Shown here: in pieces, positions 1 through 6,543 of the stretch
Layout: each line of letters begins with the position of its first letter
How positions within the stretch are numbered: position 1 is the first letter of the stretch
DNA from: Fusobacteriota bacterium
GTDB taxonomy: Bacteria > Fusobacteriota > Fusobacteriia > Fusobacteriales > Fusobacteriaceae
Direction of reading: 5' to 3'
Length of the DNA stretch: 7,118 nucleotides
Assembly: GCA_003973585.1 (NCBI GenBank)
Contig: QNYN01000053.1
Span: 1-7,118 of the forward strand
Position numbers and translations under genes: made by a program
The notes under the pieces: generated by a model
What the model saw: only the letters and a program-made list of their open reading frames with translations
Databases searched by the model: none
Told to the model about the DNA's origin: nothing

Positions 1-28
1 ATAAATAATTCTTCCTCTTAAATTTATT

Positions 29-59
29 AAAAAAGATGATCATTCGATCATCTTTTTTT
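29..59. terminator. Bidirectional intrinsic terminator of a gene outside the window
   Basis: A perfect 7-bp stem (GATGATC at 35-41, GATCATC at 46-52) with an ATTC loop is flanked by six A on the left (29-34) and seven T on the right (53-59). The A and T runs can extend the stem, and each acts as a U-tract when read in its own direction, so it can terminate transcription either way. It most simply ends a rightward gene lying left of position 1; which strand it serves cannot be decided here. No coding sequence is visible in 1-28. Confidence 0.75.
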
Positions 60-341
60 GATCTGTCCCAAACTATATTAAATAATATTTCTTATCTAAT
101 AGATAAGTGTACGGTTTGGTTCCCTTTTTATTTACTTATTTTTTATAAATATCCTTCTATTCTTTTTTTAAATTTATTGTATTTATTTTAATTTTACTCC
201 TAATCAAGTATTATTAGTAGCTAGAATACACATTAGAACTATGCTACTTGTGTAATTAAAAATAACACGCCCCACATTAATAGGTACAGAAATAGCTAAG
301 TTCTTAGTGAATTGGGAACGACTTAAATAAACTGTAATAAC
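60..341. other. Non-coding A/T-rich intergenic region upstream of the transketolase operon
   Basis: This stretch of about 280 bases has stops in all frames and no credible reading frame, tRNA-like cloverleaf or direct-repeat array. The only structured parts are a multi-hairpin segment at 68-119, listed separately, and weaker dyads: GTAGC/GCTAC at 217-221 and 243-247, overlapping CAAGTA/TACTTG at 205-210 and 245-250, and CTAAG/CTTAG at 296-300 and 303-307. It may be decayed sequence or an unrecognised small RNA. An ORF call on the - strand running from the transketolase gene into this region is a frame shadow. Confidence 0.6.
68..119. other. Nested inverted-repeat segment, possible three-way-junction RNA or element remnant
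   Basis: An outer 6-bp inverted repeat (CCAAAC at 68-73, GTTTGG at 114-119) encloses two consecutive inner dyads: ATATTA/TAATAT at 75-80 and 83-88, and CTTATCT/AGATAAG at 91-97 and 101-107. Together they could fold as a closed three-way junction on either strand. It lies between the left-edge terminator and the operon promoter. No transposase or family signature accompanies it. In DNA this A/T-rich, part of the structure may be chance. Confidence 0.3.
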
Positions 342-370
342 TTGACAATATTCAATATATAACATACAAT
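342..370 (+). promoter_or_regulatory. Sigma-70-type promoter of the transketolase operon
   Basis: A perfect -35 box TTGACA (342-347) is followed by exactly 17 bp and a TACAAT -10 box (365-370, 5 of 6 consensus). Transcription would begin near 377 and give a leader of about 58 nt before the ATG at 435. The -10 box lies inside an imperfect dyad, AACATA-CAA-TGTGTT (361-375), and the octamer AACATACA occurs again at 401-408, so an operator is possible but unproven. Confidence 0.85.
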
Positions 371-434
371 GTGTTCATAAAAACTAACAGTAGTATTAAC
401 AACATACATTAATTTTATTAAAAAAGGAGTTAAG

Positions 435-1259
435 ATGGCAGATATCAAAATGTTAACAGAAAAAGCTACACAATTAAGAAAAGATATTGTTATGATGATT
501 AACAAAGCAAAATCAGGACATCCTGGAGGATCATTATCAGCAGCAGATATAGTGAGCACATTATATTTTCATGAAATGAATATTGATCCAAAAAATCCAA
601 AAATGGAAGACAGAGATAGATTCGTTTTATCAAAAGGACATGCAGCACCTGTTTTATACGCAGCATTAGCTGAAAAAGGTTATTTTGATAAAGAGTTATT
701 AAAAACTTTAAGACAATTTGGATCTCCATTACAAGGGCATCCAGATATGAAAAAATTACCAGGTGTAGATATTTCTACAGGATCTTTAGGACAAGGATTA
801 TCAGTAGCAAATGGTATGGCATTATCAGCTAAATTAGACAATAAATCATATAGAACATATGTATTATTAGGAGATGGAGAGGTACAAGAAGGTCAAGTTT
901 GGGAAGCTGCTATGACATCGGCTCACTACAAATTAGATAATATCTGTGCATTCTTAGATTCTAATAACTTACAAATAGATGGAGTAGTAGAAAAAGTAAT
1001 GGGTGTTGAGCCTTTAGATAAGAAATGGGAAGCATTTGGATGGAATGTAATTAAAATTGATGCTCATAACTTTGAAGAAATTTTAGGAGCATTAGAAGCT
1101 GCAAAATCTCATAAAGGGCAACCAACTATGATAATTGCAAAGAGTATTAAAGGAAAAGGTGTTTCATTTATGGAAAATGTTGCAGGATTCCATGGAATGG
1201 CTCCTACAAATGAAGAAACTGAAATTGCTATGAAAGAATTAAATGGGGAGGCTAAATAG
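435..1259 (+). CDS. Transketolase, N-terminal (thiamine-diphosphate-binding) subunit
   Basis: This 274-residue protein is the first half of a split transketolase, the cytoplasmic enzyme of the non-oxidative pentose phosphate pathway that moves two-carbon ketol units between sugar phosphates. Seen in the sequence: the SGHPGG loop (residues 27-32), SKGHAAP (66-72), QGHPD (100-104), STGSLGQGLSVANG (114-127), and the diphosphate/Mg2+ motif starting GDGE at 146-149 and ending NN at 177-178. The ATG has a strong AAGGAG site at 424-429, five bases upstream. It carries only the N-terminal domain, as in two-subunit transketolases of archaea and many anaerobes, so it should need the downstream subunit for activity. 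The next gene starts on the base after its stop. A related split enzyme acting on another sugar, such as apulose-4-phosphate transketolase, cannot be excluded by sequence alone, but no matching pathway genes are nearby. Confidence 0.95.
   Translation: MADIKMLTEKATQLRKDIVMMINKAKSGHPGGSLSAADIVSTLYFHEMNIDPKNPKMEDRDRFVLSKGHAAPVLYAALAEKGYFDKELLKTLRQFGSPLQGHPDMKKLPGVDISTGSLGQGLSVANGMALSAKLDNKSYRTYVLLGDGEVQEGQVWEAAMTSAHYKLDNICAFLDSNNLQIDGVVEKVMGVEPLDKKWEAFGWNVIKIDAHNFEEILGALEAAKSHKGQPTMIIAKSIKGKGVSFMENVAGFHGMAPTNEETEIAMKELNGEAK
1245..1250 (+). promoter_or_regulatory. Ribosome binding site for the second transketolase subunit, inside the first gene
   Basis: GGGGAG lies within the last codons of the N-terminal subunit gene, nine bases before the ATG at 1260. 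It supports separate initiation of the second subunit even though the two reading frames are continuous apart from one TAG codon. Its position implies translational coupling, which would keep the subunits near equal amounts. Confidence 0.8.
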
Positions 1260-2189
1260 ATGAGTAAGAAAGCTACGAGACAAGCTTATGGTGAAGCATT
1301 AGCTGAATTAGGAAGAGTTAATAAAAATGTAGTAGTTTTAGAAGCTGACCTATCTAAATCTACAAAAACTTCAATATTTAAAGATGAATTTCCTGAAAGA
1401 CATTTTAATGTAGGAATTGCAGAAGCTGATTTAATGGCAACAGCTGCAGGATTTGCAACAACTGGAAAAATAGCATTTGCTTCTACATTTGCTATGTTTG
1501 CTGCAGGAAGAGGATTTGAGCAAATTAGAAACACAATAGCTTATCCAAAATTAAATGTAAAAATATGTCCAACTCATGCAGGAATTTCTGTAGGTGAAGA
1601 TGGTGGATCACACCAATCTGTAGAAGATATTGCTTTAATGAGAGCTATCCCAGGAATGGTAGTGTTATGCCCTGCTGATGCAGAAGAAACTAAACAAATG
1701 GTATTTGCAGCAGCAGAATATACAGGTCCTGTATATATTAGATCTGGAAGATTAGATACTGAAGATATCTATAAAGATACAGATTATAAATTTGAAATAG
1801 GATTAGCAGATACATTAGTAGAAGGAACTGATGTTACATTAGCAGCTACAGGAATGTTAGTTCATGAAGCTATGGAAGCAGCTAAACTTTTAAAAGCAGA
1901 AGGAATTTCAGCTAGAGTATTAAATGTTTCTACAATTAAGCCATTAGATGGTCCTACTATCTTAAAGGCAGCTCAAGAAACAAAGTTTATTGTAACTTGT
2001 GAAGAGCACTCTGTAATCGGAGGATTAGGATCGGCTATCTCTGAATTTTTAGGAGAAACTCATCCAACTTTAGTTAAAAAATTAGGAATCTATGATCAAT
2101 TTGGTCAATCTGGAACAGGTAACCAATTATTAGATGAATACAAATTAAGAGCTAAAGATATAGTTGAAAAAGTAAAAGAAAGTCTATAA
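1260..2189 (+). CDS. Transketolase, C-terminal subunit (pyrimidine-binding and C-terminal domains)
   Basis: This 309-residue protein completes the split transketolase. The pyrimidine-binding domain comes first: GIAEAD (52-57) holds Glu55, which matches the catalytic glutamate that contacts the cofactor aminopyrimidine. Further motifs are FASTFAMFAAGRGFEQIRN (73-91) and THAGISVGEDGGSHQ (105-119), with the family's active-site His at 118. The rest, from about residue 190, is the transketolase C-terminal domain, including ATGMLVHEA and CEEHSVIGGLGSA. Active sites in this family form at the interface of the two domains, so this subunit and the upstream one must assemble. The gene starts at the base after the upstream TAG, has its own GGGGAG site, and is followed within 20 bases by a terminator, so the operon is these two genes only. 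Confidence 0.95.
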   Translation: MSKKATRQAYGEALAELGRVNKNVVVLEADLSKSTKTSIFKDEFPERHFNVGIAEADLMATAAGFATTGKIAFASTFAMFAAGRGFEQIRNTIAYPKLNVKICPTHAGISVGEDGGSHQSVEDIALMRAIPGMVVLCPADAEETKQMVFAAAEYTGPVYIRSGRLDTEDIYKDTDYKFEIGLADTLVEGTDVTLAATGMLVHEAMEAAKLLKAEGISARVLNVSTIKPLDGPTILKAAQETKFIVTCEEHSVIGGLGSAISEFLGETHPTLVKKLGIYDQFGQSGTGNQLLDEYKLRAKDIVEKVKESL

Positions 2190-2208
2190 TTATAAATAAA
2201 TTAAGACT

Positions 2209-2243
2209 AAAAAAGCTGTGGAAATATTTCCGCAGCTTTTTTT
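2209..2243. terminator. Bidirectional terminator between convergent genes
   Basis: A 10-bp stem (2215-2224 with 2227-2236, one G-T wobble) is flanked by six A on the left (2209-2214) and seven T on the right (2237-2243). Read rightward it ends the transketolase operon, whose last stop codon is at 2187-2189. Read leftward it ends the BCCT transporter gene, whose stop is at 2252-2254. The inner A/T pairs would probably open to a small loop. One compact hairpin serves both genes. Confidence 0.92.
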
Positions 2244-2251
2244 ATTTATAT

Positions 2252-3961
2252 CTATATTTTTATAGAATCTCGTTCTTTCTTTTTATTTGATTCAAACTGA
2301 TGTAAGTTTTCATTAAAAACTTTATTTAAAAGTTTATCTTCTCTATACTGTTTAAGTTTTATTAAATCTCTTCTAAGACCTATATGTAAACTATAAGTCA
2401 TTGCAAGGAGCATAAATGTAAAAGGCAATCCTGATAATATTACTCCTGTTTGAAGAGCACTTAACGCTTCACTACCTCCAGCAATTAAAAGTGCTACTGC
2501 TATAGTTCCCTCCATTACAGCCCAAAATATTCTCTGTGGAACTGGAGAATCTATTTTCCCTCCAGAAGTTAAATTATCAACTACAAGTGATCCTGAATCT
2601 GATGAAGTAACAAAAAATGATATGACTAAAAATGTTCCCATAACAGAAAGAATTACTTTTAATATAGAAGAAATCCCTAAATTTTGAATCATTGCAAATA
2701 ATGCTGTTGCTAAATTATCATTAACGGCTTGAAGTAATGCACCACCATCTATACTATTTTGAAATAGTGCTGTTCCTCCAAATACAGACAACCAAACAAA
2801 ACTTAATAATGTTGGAACTACAAGGATAGCTAATATAAATTCTCTAACTGTTCTCCCCTTTGAGATCCTAGCAATGAACATTCCTACAAATGGTGACCAT
2901 GAAATCCACCATGCCCAGTAAAATATAGTCCATGAACCTTGCCATTTATTTCCATTTTCAGTGAAGAAACTTATAGAGATTAAGTTATTTAGATAAAATC
3001 CTATTCCGTTATTAAAAGCTCTTATCATATAAAGAGTTGGACCTAAAACTATAATTGAAATAAGAAATACTGCTGCTACTTTCATATTTAATTCTGAAAG
3101 TATTCGAACTCCCTTTCCTATTCCAGAAACAACAGATAAAGTAGCTATAAATGTGATTACAACAATAATAATTACTTGTACCTTTGGTGTTTGAGGGATA
3201 CCGAATAAAAAATTTAATCCTGCATTTATTTGTTGAGAACCAAATCCTAAAGAAGTTGCCAACCCAAAAAGACATGAGATTACTGCAGTTATATCTATGA
3301 TATCTCCTACCCATCCAAAAACTTTATCTTTAAATATTGGATAAAAAACAGATCTTAAAGATAGGGGTAACCCTCTATTATATGTAAAAAATGCAAGTGA
3401 TAAAGCCACTAAAGCATATATTCCCCATGGATGAAATCCCCAATGATAAAATGTTACTCCTAAAGCTTCAGCAACGGAATTCCCTTTAGTTAATGGCATT
3501 TTTGAGGTTGCATGATAAAGAGGCTCTCCTACACTCCAAAACATAAGTCCTATACCCATTCCAGCACTTATAAGCATAGAATACCATGCAAAATTAGTAT
3601 ATTCTGGTTTTGCTTTAGGCCCTCCTAATTTAACTTCTCCTAATTTACTAAACATCAAATATACAGGAAAAACTAAAAATATATTAGCACTCAATATAAA
3701 AAACCAGTTCCAATTATCGGTTATACTATCCTTTACATTACTTAGATAAACATTAACTCCTATAGGATCTCTTAGGGTCATCCCTATAAAAAGTAAGACT
3801 AATAACCCTGAAATAATAGATACTTGCGGATGAAAATCAAATCCCCATTTATTTATATTTCTAGAATGCATTAATACTGTTTTTCCTTTAAATTTATCTG
3901 TTTCGAACTTTGCTTTTTTTATCCTTAATTTTGACTTTTTAACTTTCTTTTTCTTTTCCAT
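2252..3961 (-). CDS. BCCT-family transporter (glycine betaine/choline/carnitine type)
   Basis: This 569-residue inner-membrane protein belongs to the betaine-choline-carnitine transporter family (LeuT fold), importing quaternary ammonium compounds. About 12 hydrophobic segments lie between residues 47 and 525. Diagnostic features are GMGIG (134-138), as in Na+-coupled members such as BetP, and the family signature from Trp344 to Arg370. Trp351, Trp352 and Trp355 match the aromatic substrate box, and VTSSDSGS (451-458) with Phe449, Thr452 and Ser453 matches the BetP Na2-site residues. These matches suggest Na+ coupling; the exact substrate is uncertain. The cytoplasmic N-terminus is very basic (13 Lys in the first 27 residues), and the C-terminal tail (about 527-569) is also charged. 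The ATG is supported by GGGAGG (complement of 3967-3972). A terminator-like hairpin ends directly upstream of that site. Length is normal for the family and the gene is intact. Confidence 0.93.
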   Translation of the reverse strand: MEKKKKVKKSKLRIKKAKFETDKFKGKTVLMHSRNINKWGFDFHPQVSIISGLLVLLFIGMTLRDPIGVNVYLSNVKDSITDNWNWFFILSANIFLVFPVYLMFSKLGEVKLGGPKAKPEYTNFAWYSMLISAGMGIGLMFWSVGEPLYHATSKMPLTKGNSVAEALGVTFYHWGFHPWGIYALVALSLAFFTYNRGLPLSLRSVFYPIFKDKVFGWVGDIIDITAVISCLFGLATSLGFGSQQINAGLNFLFGIPQTPKVQVIIIVVITFIATLSVVSGIGKGVRILSELNMKVAAVFLISIIVLGPTLYMIRAFNNGIGFYLNNLISISFFTENGNKWQGSWTIFYWAWWISWSPFVGMFIARISKGRTVREFILAILVVPTLLSFVWLSVFGGTALFQNSIDGGALLQAVNDNLATALFAMIQNLGISSILKVILSVMGTFLVISFFVTSSDSGSLVVDNLTSGGKIDSPVPQRIFWAVMEGTIAVALLIAGGSEALSALQTGVILSGLPFTFMLLAMTYSLHIGLRRDLIKLKQYREDKLLNKVFNENLHQFESNKKKERDSIKI

Positions 3962-3975
3962 ATTTACCTCCCAAT

Positions 3976-4019
3976 AAAAAACACTCTAACTCACCTTTGA
4001 GGTTATAGAGTTAGAGTGT
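3976..4019 (-). terminator. Intrinsic terminator after the mutase gene, possible attenuator of the BCCT gene
   Basis: A perfect 12-bp inverted repeat (3981-3992 with 4008-4019) holds a further 4-bp ACCT/AGGT stem with a 3-nt loop (3993-4003), leaving a 4-nt bulge. Read on the - strand, the stem runs into six T (complement of 3976-3981), as in a rho-independent terminator. It lies 54 nt beyond the mutase stop and ends three bases before the BCCT ribosome binding site. RNA ending here would lack that site, so any transcript of the transporter starting further upstream must read through it. Confidence 0.8.
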
Positions 4020-4037
4020 CTAAGAGTTCTTATTTTA

Positions 4038-4068
4038 GTTACTCCATGTTAATAGTAACATGTTTACT
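4038..4068 (-). promoter_or_regulatory. Alternative hairpins in the BCCT leader
   Basis: On the - strand, CATGTTA (4062-4056) can pair perfectly with TAACATG (4051-4045) around a 4-nt loop. Overlapping bases can instead pair GTTACT (4059-4054) with AGTAAC (4043-4038), or AGTAA (4068-4064) with TTACT (4058-4054). These pairings exclude one another. The segment lies at the predicted 5' end of the BCCT transcript, ahead of the terminator-like hairpin. As DNA, the same dyad could be an operator. A role is inferred, not shown. Confidence 0.4.
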
Positions 4069-4072
4069 TCAA

Positions 4073-4100
4073 ATTATAAAGTTTTTGTGAATTCTTCAAA
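4073..4100 (-). promoter_or_regulatory. Candidate promoter for the BCCT gene overlapping the mutase stop codon
   Basis: A perfect TATAAT on the - strand (complement of 4073-4078) spans the mutase stop codon. A TTTGAA/TTGAAG -35-like sequence (complement of 4095-4100 or 4094-4099) lies 16 or 15 bp upstream. Transcription would start near 4066 and give a leader of about 105 nt. The -35 match is modest, and the surroundings are A/T-rich coding sequence. Confidence 0.45.
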
Positions 4101-5801
4101 TCTTTCCATATAATCAGCTAATTTAGCATCTACAGCTTCTTTACTGTCAGACTTTACAGCAAAATAATATTTAATTTTTGGTTCAGTTCCTGATGGTCTA
4201 GCAGTGATATAAGTTCCGTCTTCTAATACAAATTGAATAACATTTGATTTAGGTAAATCTAAAGATGTATCTACACAATTTACTTTATCACATTCTATTT
4301 GTAATCCAAAATCTCTAACGATTTCTACATTTTGTCCTAATAACTCTGTAGGAGTGTTTTCACGAAGAGTTTTCATGATGTTAGTGATTTGCTCAGCTCC
4401 ATCTTTTCCACTCATAGTTATAGCGATAATTCCTTCTTTATACCAACCATATTTATCATACATTTTATCTAATTCTGTAGGTATATCAGTACCAATAGAA
4501 TCATAATATGCTGCCATTTCAGCTAATACCATAGTTGTAACAGGAGCATCTTTATCTCTTGCATGAGTTCCAATTAAATAACCATATGATTCTTCAAAAC
4601 CAAATACATAGCTACCATCTAAAACTCCATCTTCAAATTGCTTGATTTTTTCTCCTATAAATTTAAATCCTGTAAGAGTTCTATACATTTTAACATTATG
4701 AGCTTCTGCTACTGCATCTAGCATAGGAGTTGAAACTACTGTTGAGATTACTGCTCCATTTGCAGGTATATTTTTTCTGAACTTTAATATAAATTCCATT
4801 AATAATAGTCCTACTTGGTTTCCATTAGGATAGATCCATTCTCCATCTTTTGTTTTTACAGCAATACCTAATCTATCTGCATCAGGGTCGTTTGCCATAA
4901 CTATTGTTGCTCCTTCTTTTTCAGCTAATTCAATACCTAACTTGAATACTGCTGGATCTTCTGGGTTTGCGTATCCTACTGTAGGGAATGTTCCATCTGG
5001 CATCTCTTGACTAGGAACTGTTATTACAGAATTAAATCCTGTTTCTTTTAATACTCTTTGTACAGGCACTCTTCCTGTTCCATGTAATGGAGTATAAATT
5101 ATTTTATAATTTTCTTTATTAGGAATATCTTTTATAATTTGCTCTTTTTTGATAGCTTCTATATACTTGTCATCTACTTCTTTTCCAATATAAGTTAATA
5201 ATCCTTTTTCTAATGCTTCTTCTTTAGAGATTAATTTAATTTCTCCTAAATCTTTTACATCTTCTACACCTTTTACTATTCCACTTGCATGAGGTTCTAC
5301 ACATTGAGCTCCATCATTCCAATATACTTTGTATCCATTATATTCTACTGGGTTATGAGAAGCAGTTACTACTACACCTGCTTGTGTTCCTAATTCTCTT
5401 ACAGCAAAAGATAACTCTGGAGTAGATCTAAGAGATTCAAATAAGTATGCTGGGATTCCATTAGCAGCTAGAACTAATGCTGTATTAAGTGAATATTCTT
5501 CCGATCCTATTCTACAATCATATGCAATAACTACTCCTTTTTTTCTTACAGCTTCTGCATCTACTTCTAATAAATAATTAGCAAAACCTTGAGTAGCTTT
5601 TCTAATCATATATTTGTTTATTCTATTGATTCCAACACCTCTAATTCCTCTAAGTCCACCAGTTCCAAATTCTAATTCTTTATAAAATCTTTCCTCTATT
5701 TCTTTAACATCATCTTTAATTGACGCTAATTCTTCTCTGTCTTCTTTGTCGATATATGGTGAATTTAACCATATTTCATATTCTTTCATAAAATCTTTCA
5801 T
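4074..5801 (-). CDS. Phosphoglucomutase/phosphomannomutase (alpha-D-phosphohexomutase family)
   Basis: This 575-residue cytoplasmic enzyme interconverts hexose 1-phosphate and 6-phosphate, most likely glucose, linking glycolysis to UDP-glucose and polysaccharide synthesis. All four family domains show their key motifs: FGTGGLRG (45-52) at the start of domain 1, TASHNP (146-151) with phosphoserine Ser148, the Mg2+ loop DPDADR (305-310), the sugar-specificity loop GFEESYG (401-407), and the phosphate-binding loop RPSGTEPK (535-542). The GFEES form and total length resemble Bacillus subtilis PgcA more than PMM/PGM enzymes with a GEYS loop or GlmM, so glucose preference is likely. The ATG at 5801 has an excellent AGGAGG site seven bases upstream; Met5 is a less likely start. 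A 113-bp gap with its own promoter separates it from the YigZ-family gene, and a terminator follows it. Confidence 0.94.
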   Translation of the reverse strand: MKDFMKEYEIWLNSPYIDKEDREELASIKDDVKEIEERFYKELEFGTGGLRGIRGVGINRINKYMIRKATQGFANYLLEVDAEAVRKKGVVIAYDCRIGSEEYSLNTALVLAANGIPAYLFESLRSTPELSFAVRELGTQAGVVVTASHNPVEYNGYKVYWNDGAQCVEPHASGIVKGVEDVKDLGEIKLISKEEALEKGLLTYIGKEVDDKYIEAIKKEQIIKDIPNKENYKIIYTPLHGTGRVPVQRVLKETGFNSVITVPSQEMPDGTFPTVGYANPEDPAVFKLGIELAEKEGATIVMANDPDADRLGIAVKTKDGEWIYPNGNQVGLLLMEFILKFRKNIPANGAVISTVVSTPMLDAVAEAHNVKMYRTLTGFKFIGEKIKQFEDGVLDGSYVFGFEESYGYLIGTHARDKDAPVTTMVLAEMAAYYDSIGTDIPTELDKMYDKYGWYKEGIIAITMSGKDGAEQITNIMKTLRENTPTELLGQNVEIVRDFGLQIECDKVNCVDTSLDLPKSNVIQFVLEDGTYITARPSGTEPKIKYYFAVKSDSKEAVDAKLADYMERFEEFTKTL

Positions 5802-5859
5802 TTATTTTCCTCCTTTAAATTATTAATTATTTATATTCTTTTTTACTTTCTCATAATAA

Positions 5860-5889
5860 ACTATATATGTTTTTCACTTGTTTTTACAA
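5860..5889 (-). promoter_or_regulatory. Candidate promoter of the mutase gene, -35 inside a palindrome
   Basis: On the - strand, TTGTAA (complement of 5884-5889) is followed by an 18-bp spacer and TATAGT (complement of 5860-5865, 5 of 6 consensus), giving a start near 5853 and a leader of about 50 nt. The -35 box lies within the perfect palindrome ACTTGT-TTTT-ACAAGT (5876-5891), which could bind a dimeric regulator. No T-run follows the palindrome on the - strand, so it is not a terminator for the upstream gene, and read-through from that gene is also possible. Confidence 0.5.
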
Positions 5890-5914
5890 GTATATTTTTG
5901 GTTTAAATGAAACA

Positions 5915-6496
5915 TTATTTTGTATTATTTTCTATCACAATTATACCTCTTATATCTTTTAATTTTTCTAAAATTTCCTCTGAAACTCTACCTCTATATA
6001 AAATCCTTTCTCCGTACTCCTTAATGAAATCACCTTGATCTCCTAATAAGTTATCTACTTGTACTGATTTATCATAACTAAATTCTAAAACAACATCTTT
6101 TTTAGGTACTAATTCTATTATTTCTGCTTCTTCTACTGCTAATTTTGCAGTTTTAGCATAATTTCTAATTAGCCCTCCTGCTCCTAATTTTATTCCACCA
6201 AAATATCTTGTAGCAACTACTACAACATTATCTACCTCTAAAATGTTTAATATTTCACCCATAGGTTTTCCTGCCGTTCCACTAGGTTCTCCATCATCAT
6301 CGACTTTATAGTATTCTTGACCATTTTCAAATACTTTATAAGCACTACAATTATGTCTGGCATCTGAATGTTTTTTCTTTATCATTTGAATAAATTCTTC
6401 AGCTTCTGCCTTTGTTAAAATAGGTTTTATATAACCTATGAATTTTGATTTTTTTATTTCAAATTCTATTTGAGTTTCTTTTTTCACTGTTTTCAT
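5915..6496 (-). CDS. YigZ/IMPACT (UPF0029) family protein
   Basis: This 193-residue cytoplasmic protein has the conserved IMPACT N-terminal domain (about residues 15-125): HNCSAYKV (48-55), DDGEPSGTAGKPM (67-79), and the family signature around RYFGGIKLGAGGLIR (97-111). Residues from about 134 resemble the DUF1949 ferredoxin-like C-terminal domain. Bacterial members such as E. coli YigZ and B. subtilis YvyE have no firmly established biochemical role; the eukaryotic relative IMPACT/Yih1 regulates the GCN2 kinase pathway, and that function should not be carried over. It is slightly shorter than the usual 200-217 residues, the deficit being at the C-terminus. The start has an AAGGTGA site (complement of 6503-6509). 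It follows the protease gene by 47 bp with no terminator between, suggesting co-transcription. Confidence 0.92.
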   Translation of the reverse strand: MKTVKKETQIEFEIKKSKFIGYIKPILTKAEAEEFIQMIKKKHSDARHNCSAYKVFENGQEYYKVDDDGEPSGTAGKPMGEILNILEVDNVVVVATRYFGGIKLGAGGLIRNYAKTAKLAVEEAEIIELVPKKDVVLEFSYDKSVQVDNLLGDQGDFIKEYGERILYRGRVSEEILEKLKDIRGIIVIENNTK

Positions 6497-6543
6497 TAAT
6501 TATCACCTTATTTTTAATTCTTTATTTTCTACTAATTTTTTAA

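Noticed and set aside
205..250. Riboswitch or T-box upstream of transketolase
   Set aside because: The dyads here lie upstream of the strong promoter at 342-370 and would not be in the operon leader; no T-box or known riboswitch core sequence is visible.
323..559. 78-residue - strand reading frame across the transketolase promoter and start
   Set aside because: It overlaps the well-supported promoter and 5' end of the transketolase gene, has no ribosome binding site, and its composition is that of A/T-rich antisense sequence.
499..729. 76-residue - strand reading frame inside the first transketolase gene
   Set aside because: Antisense shadow of conserved coding sequence with no recognisable protein features.
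1286..1534. 82-residue - strand reading frame inside the second transketolase gene
   Set aside because: Antisense shadow in the same codon phase as the real gene; no start signal.
435..2189. A single transketolase gene broken by a nonsense mutation (pseudogene)
   Set aside because: The break falls at the domain boundary used by known two-subunit transketolases, the second half has its own ATG and ribosome binding site, and all catalytic motifs are intact.
3012..3314. 100-residue - strand reading frame within the BCCT gene
   Set aside because: Out-of-frame shadow of a membrane protein gene; rich in Ser, Tyr, Asn and Cys in the way frame-shifted A/T-rich DNA usually is.
5876..5891. Terminator after the YigZ-family gene
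   Set aside because: The 6-bp palindrome has no U-tract after it on the - strand and an all-A/T loop and surroundings, so it is weak as a terminator; a promoter or operator role fits better.
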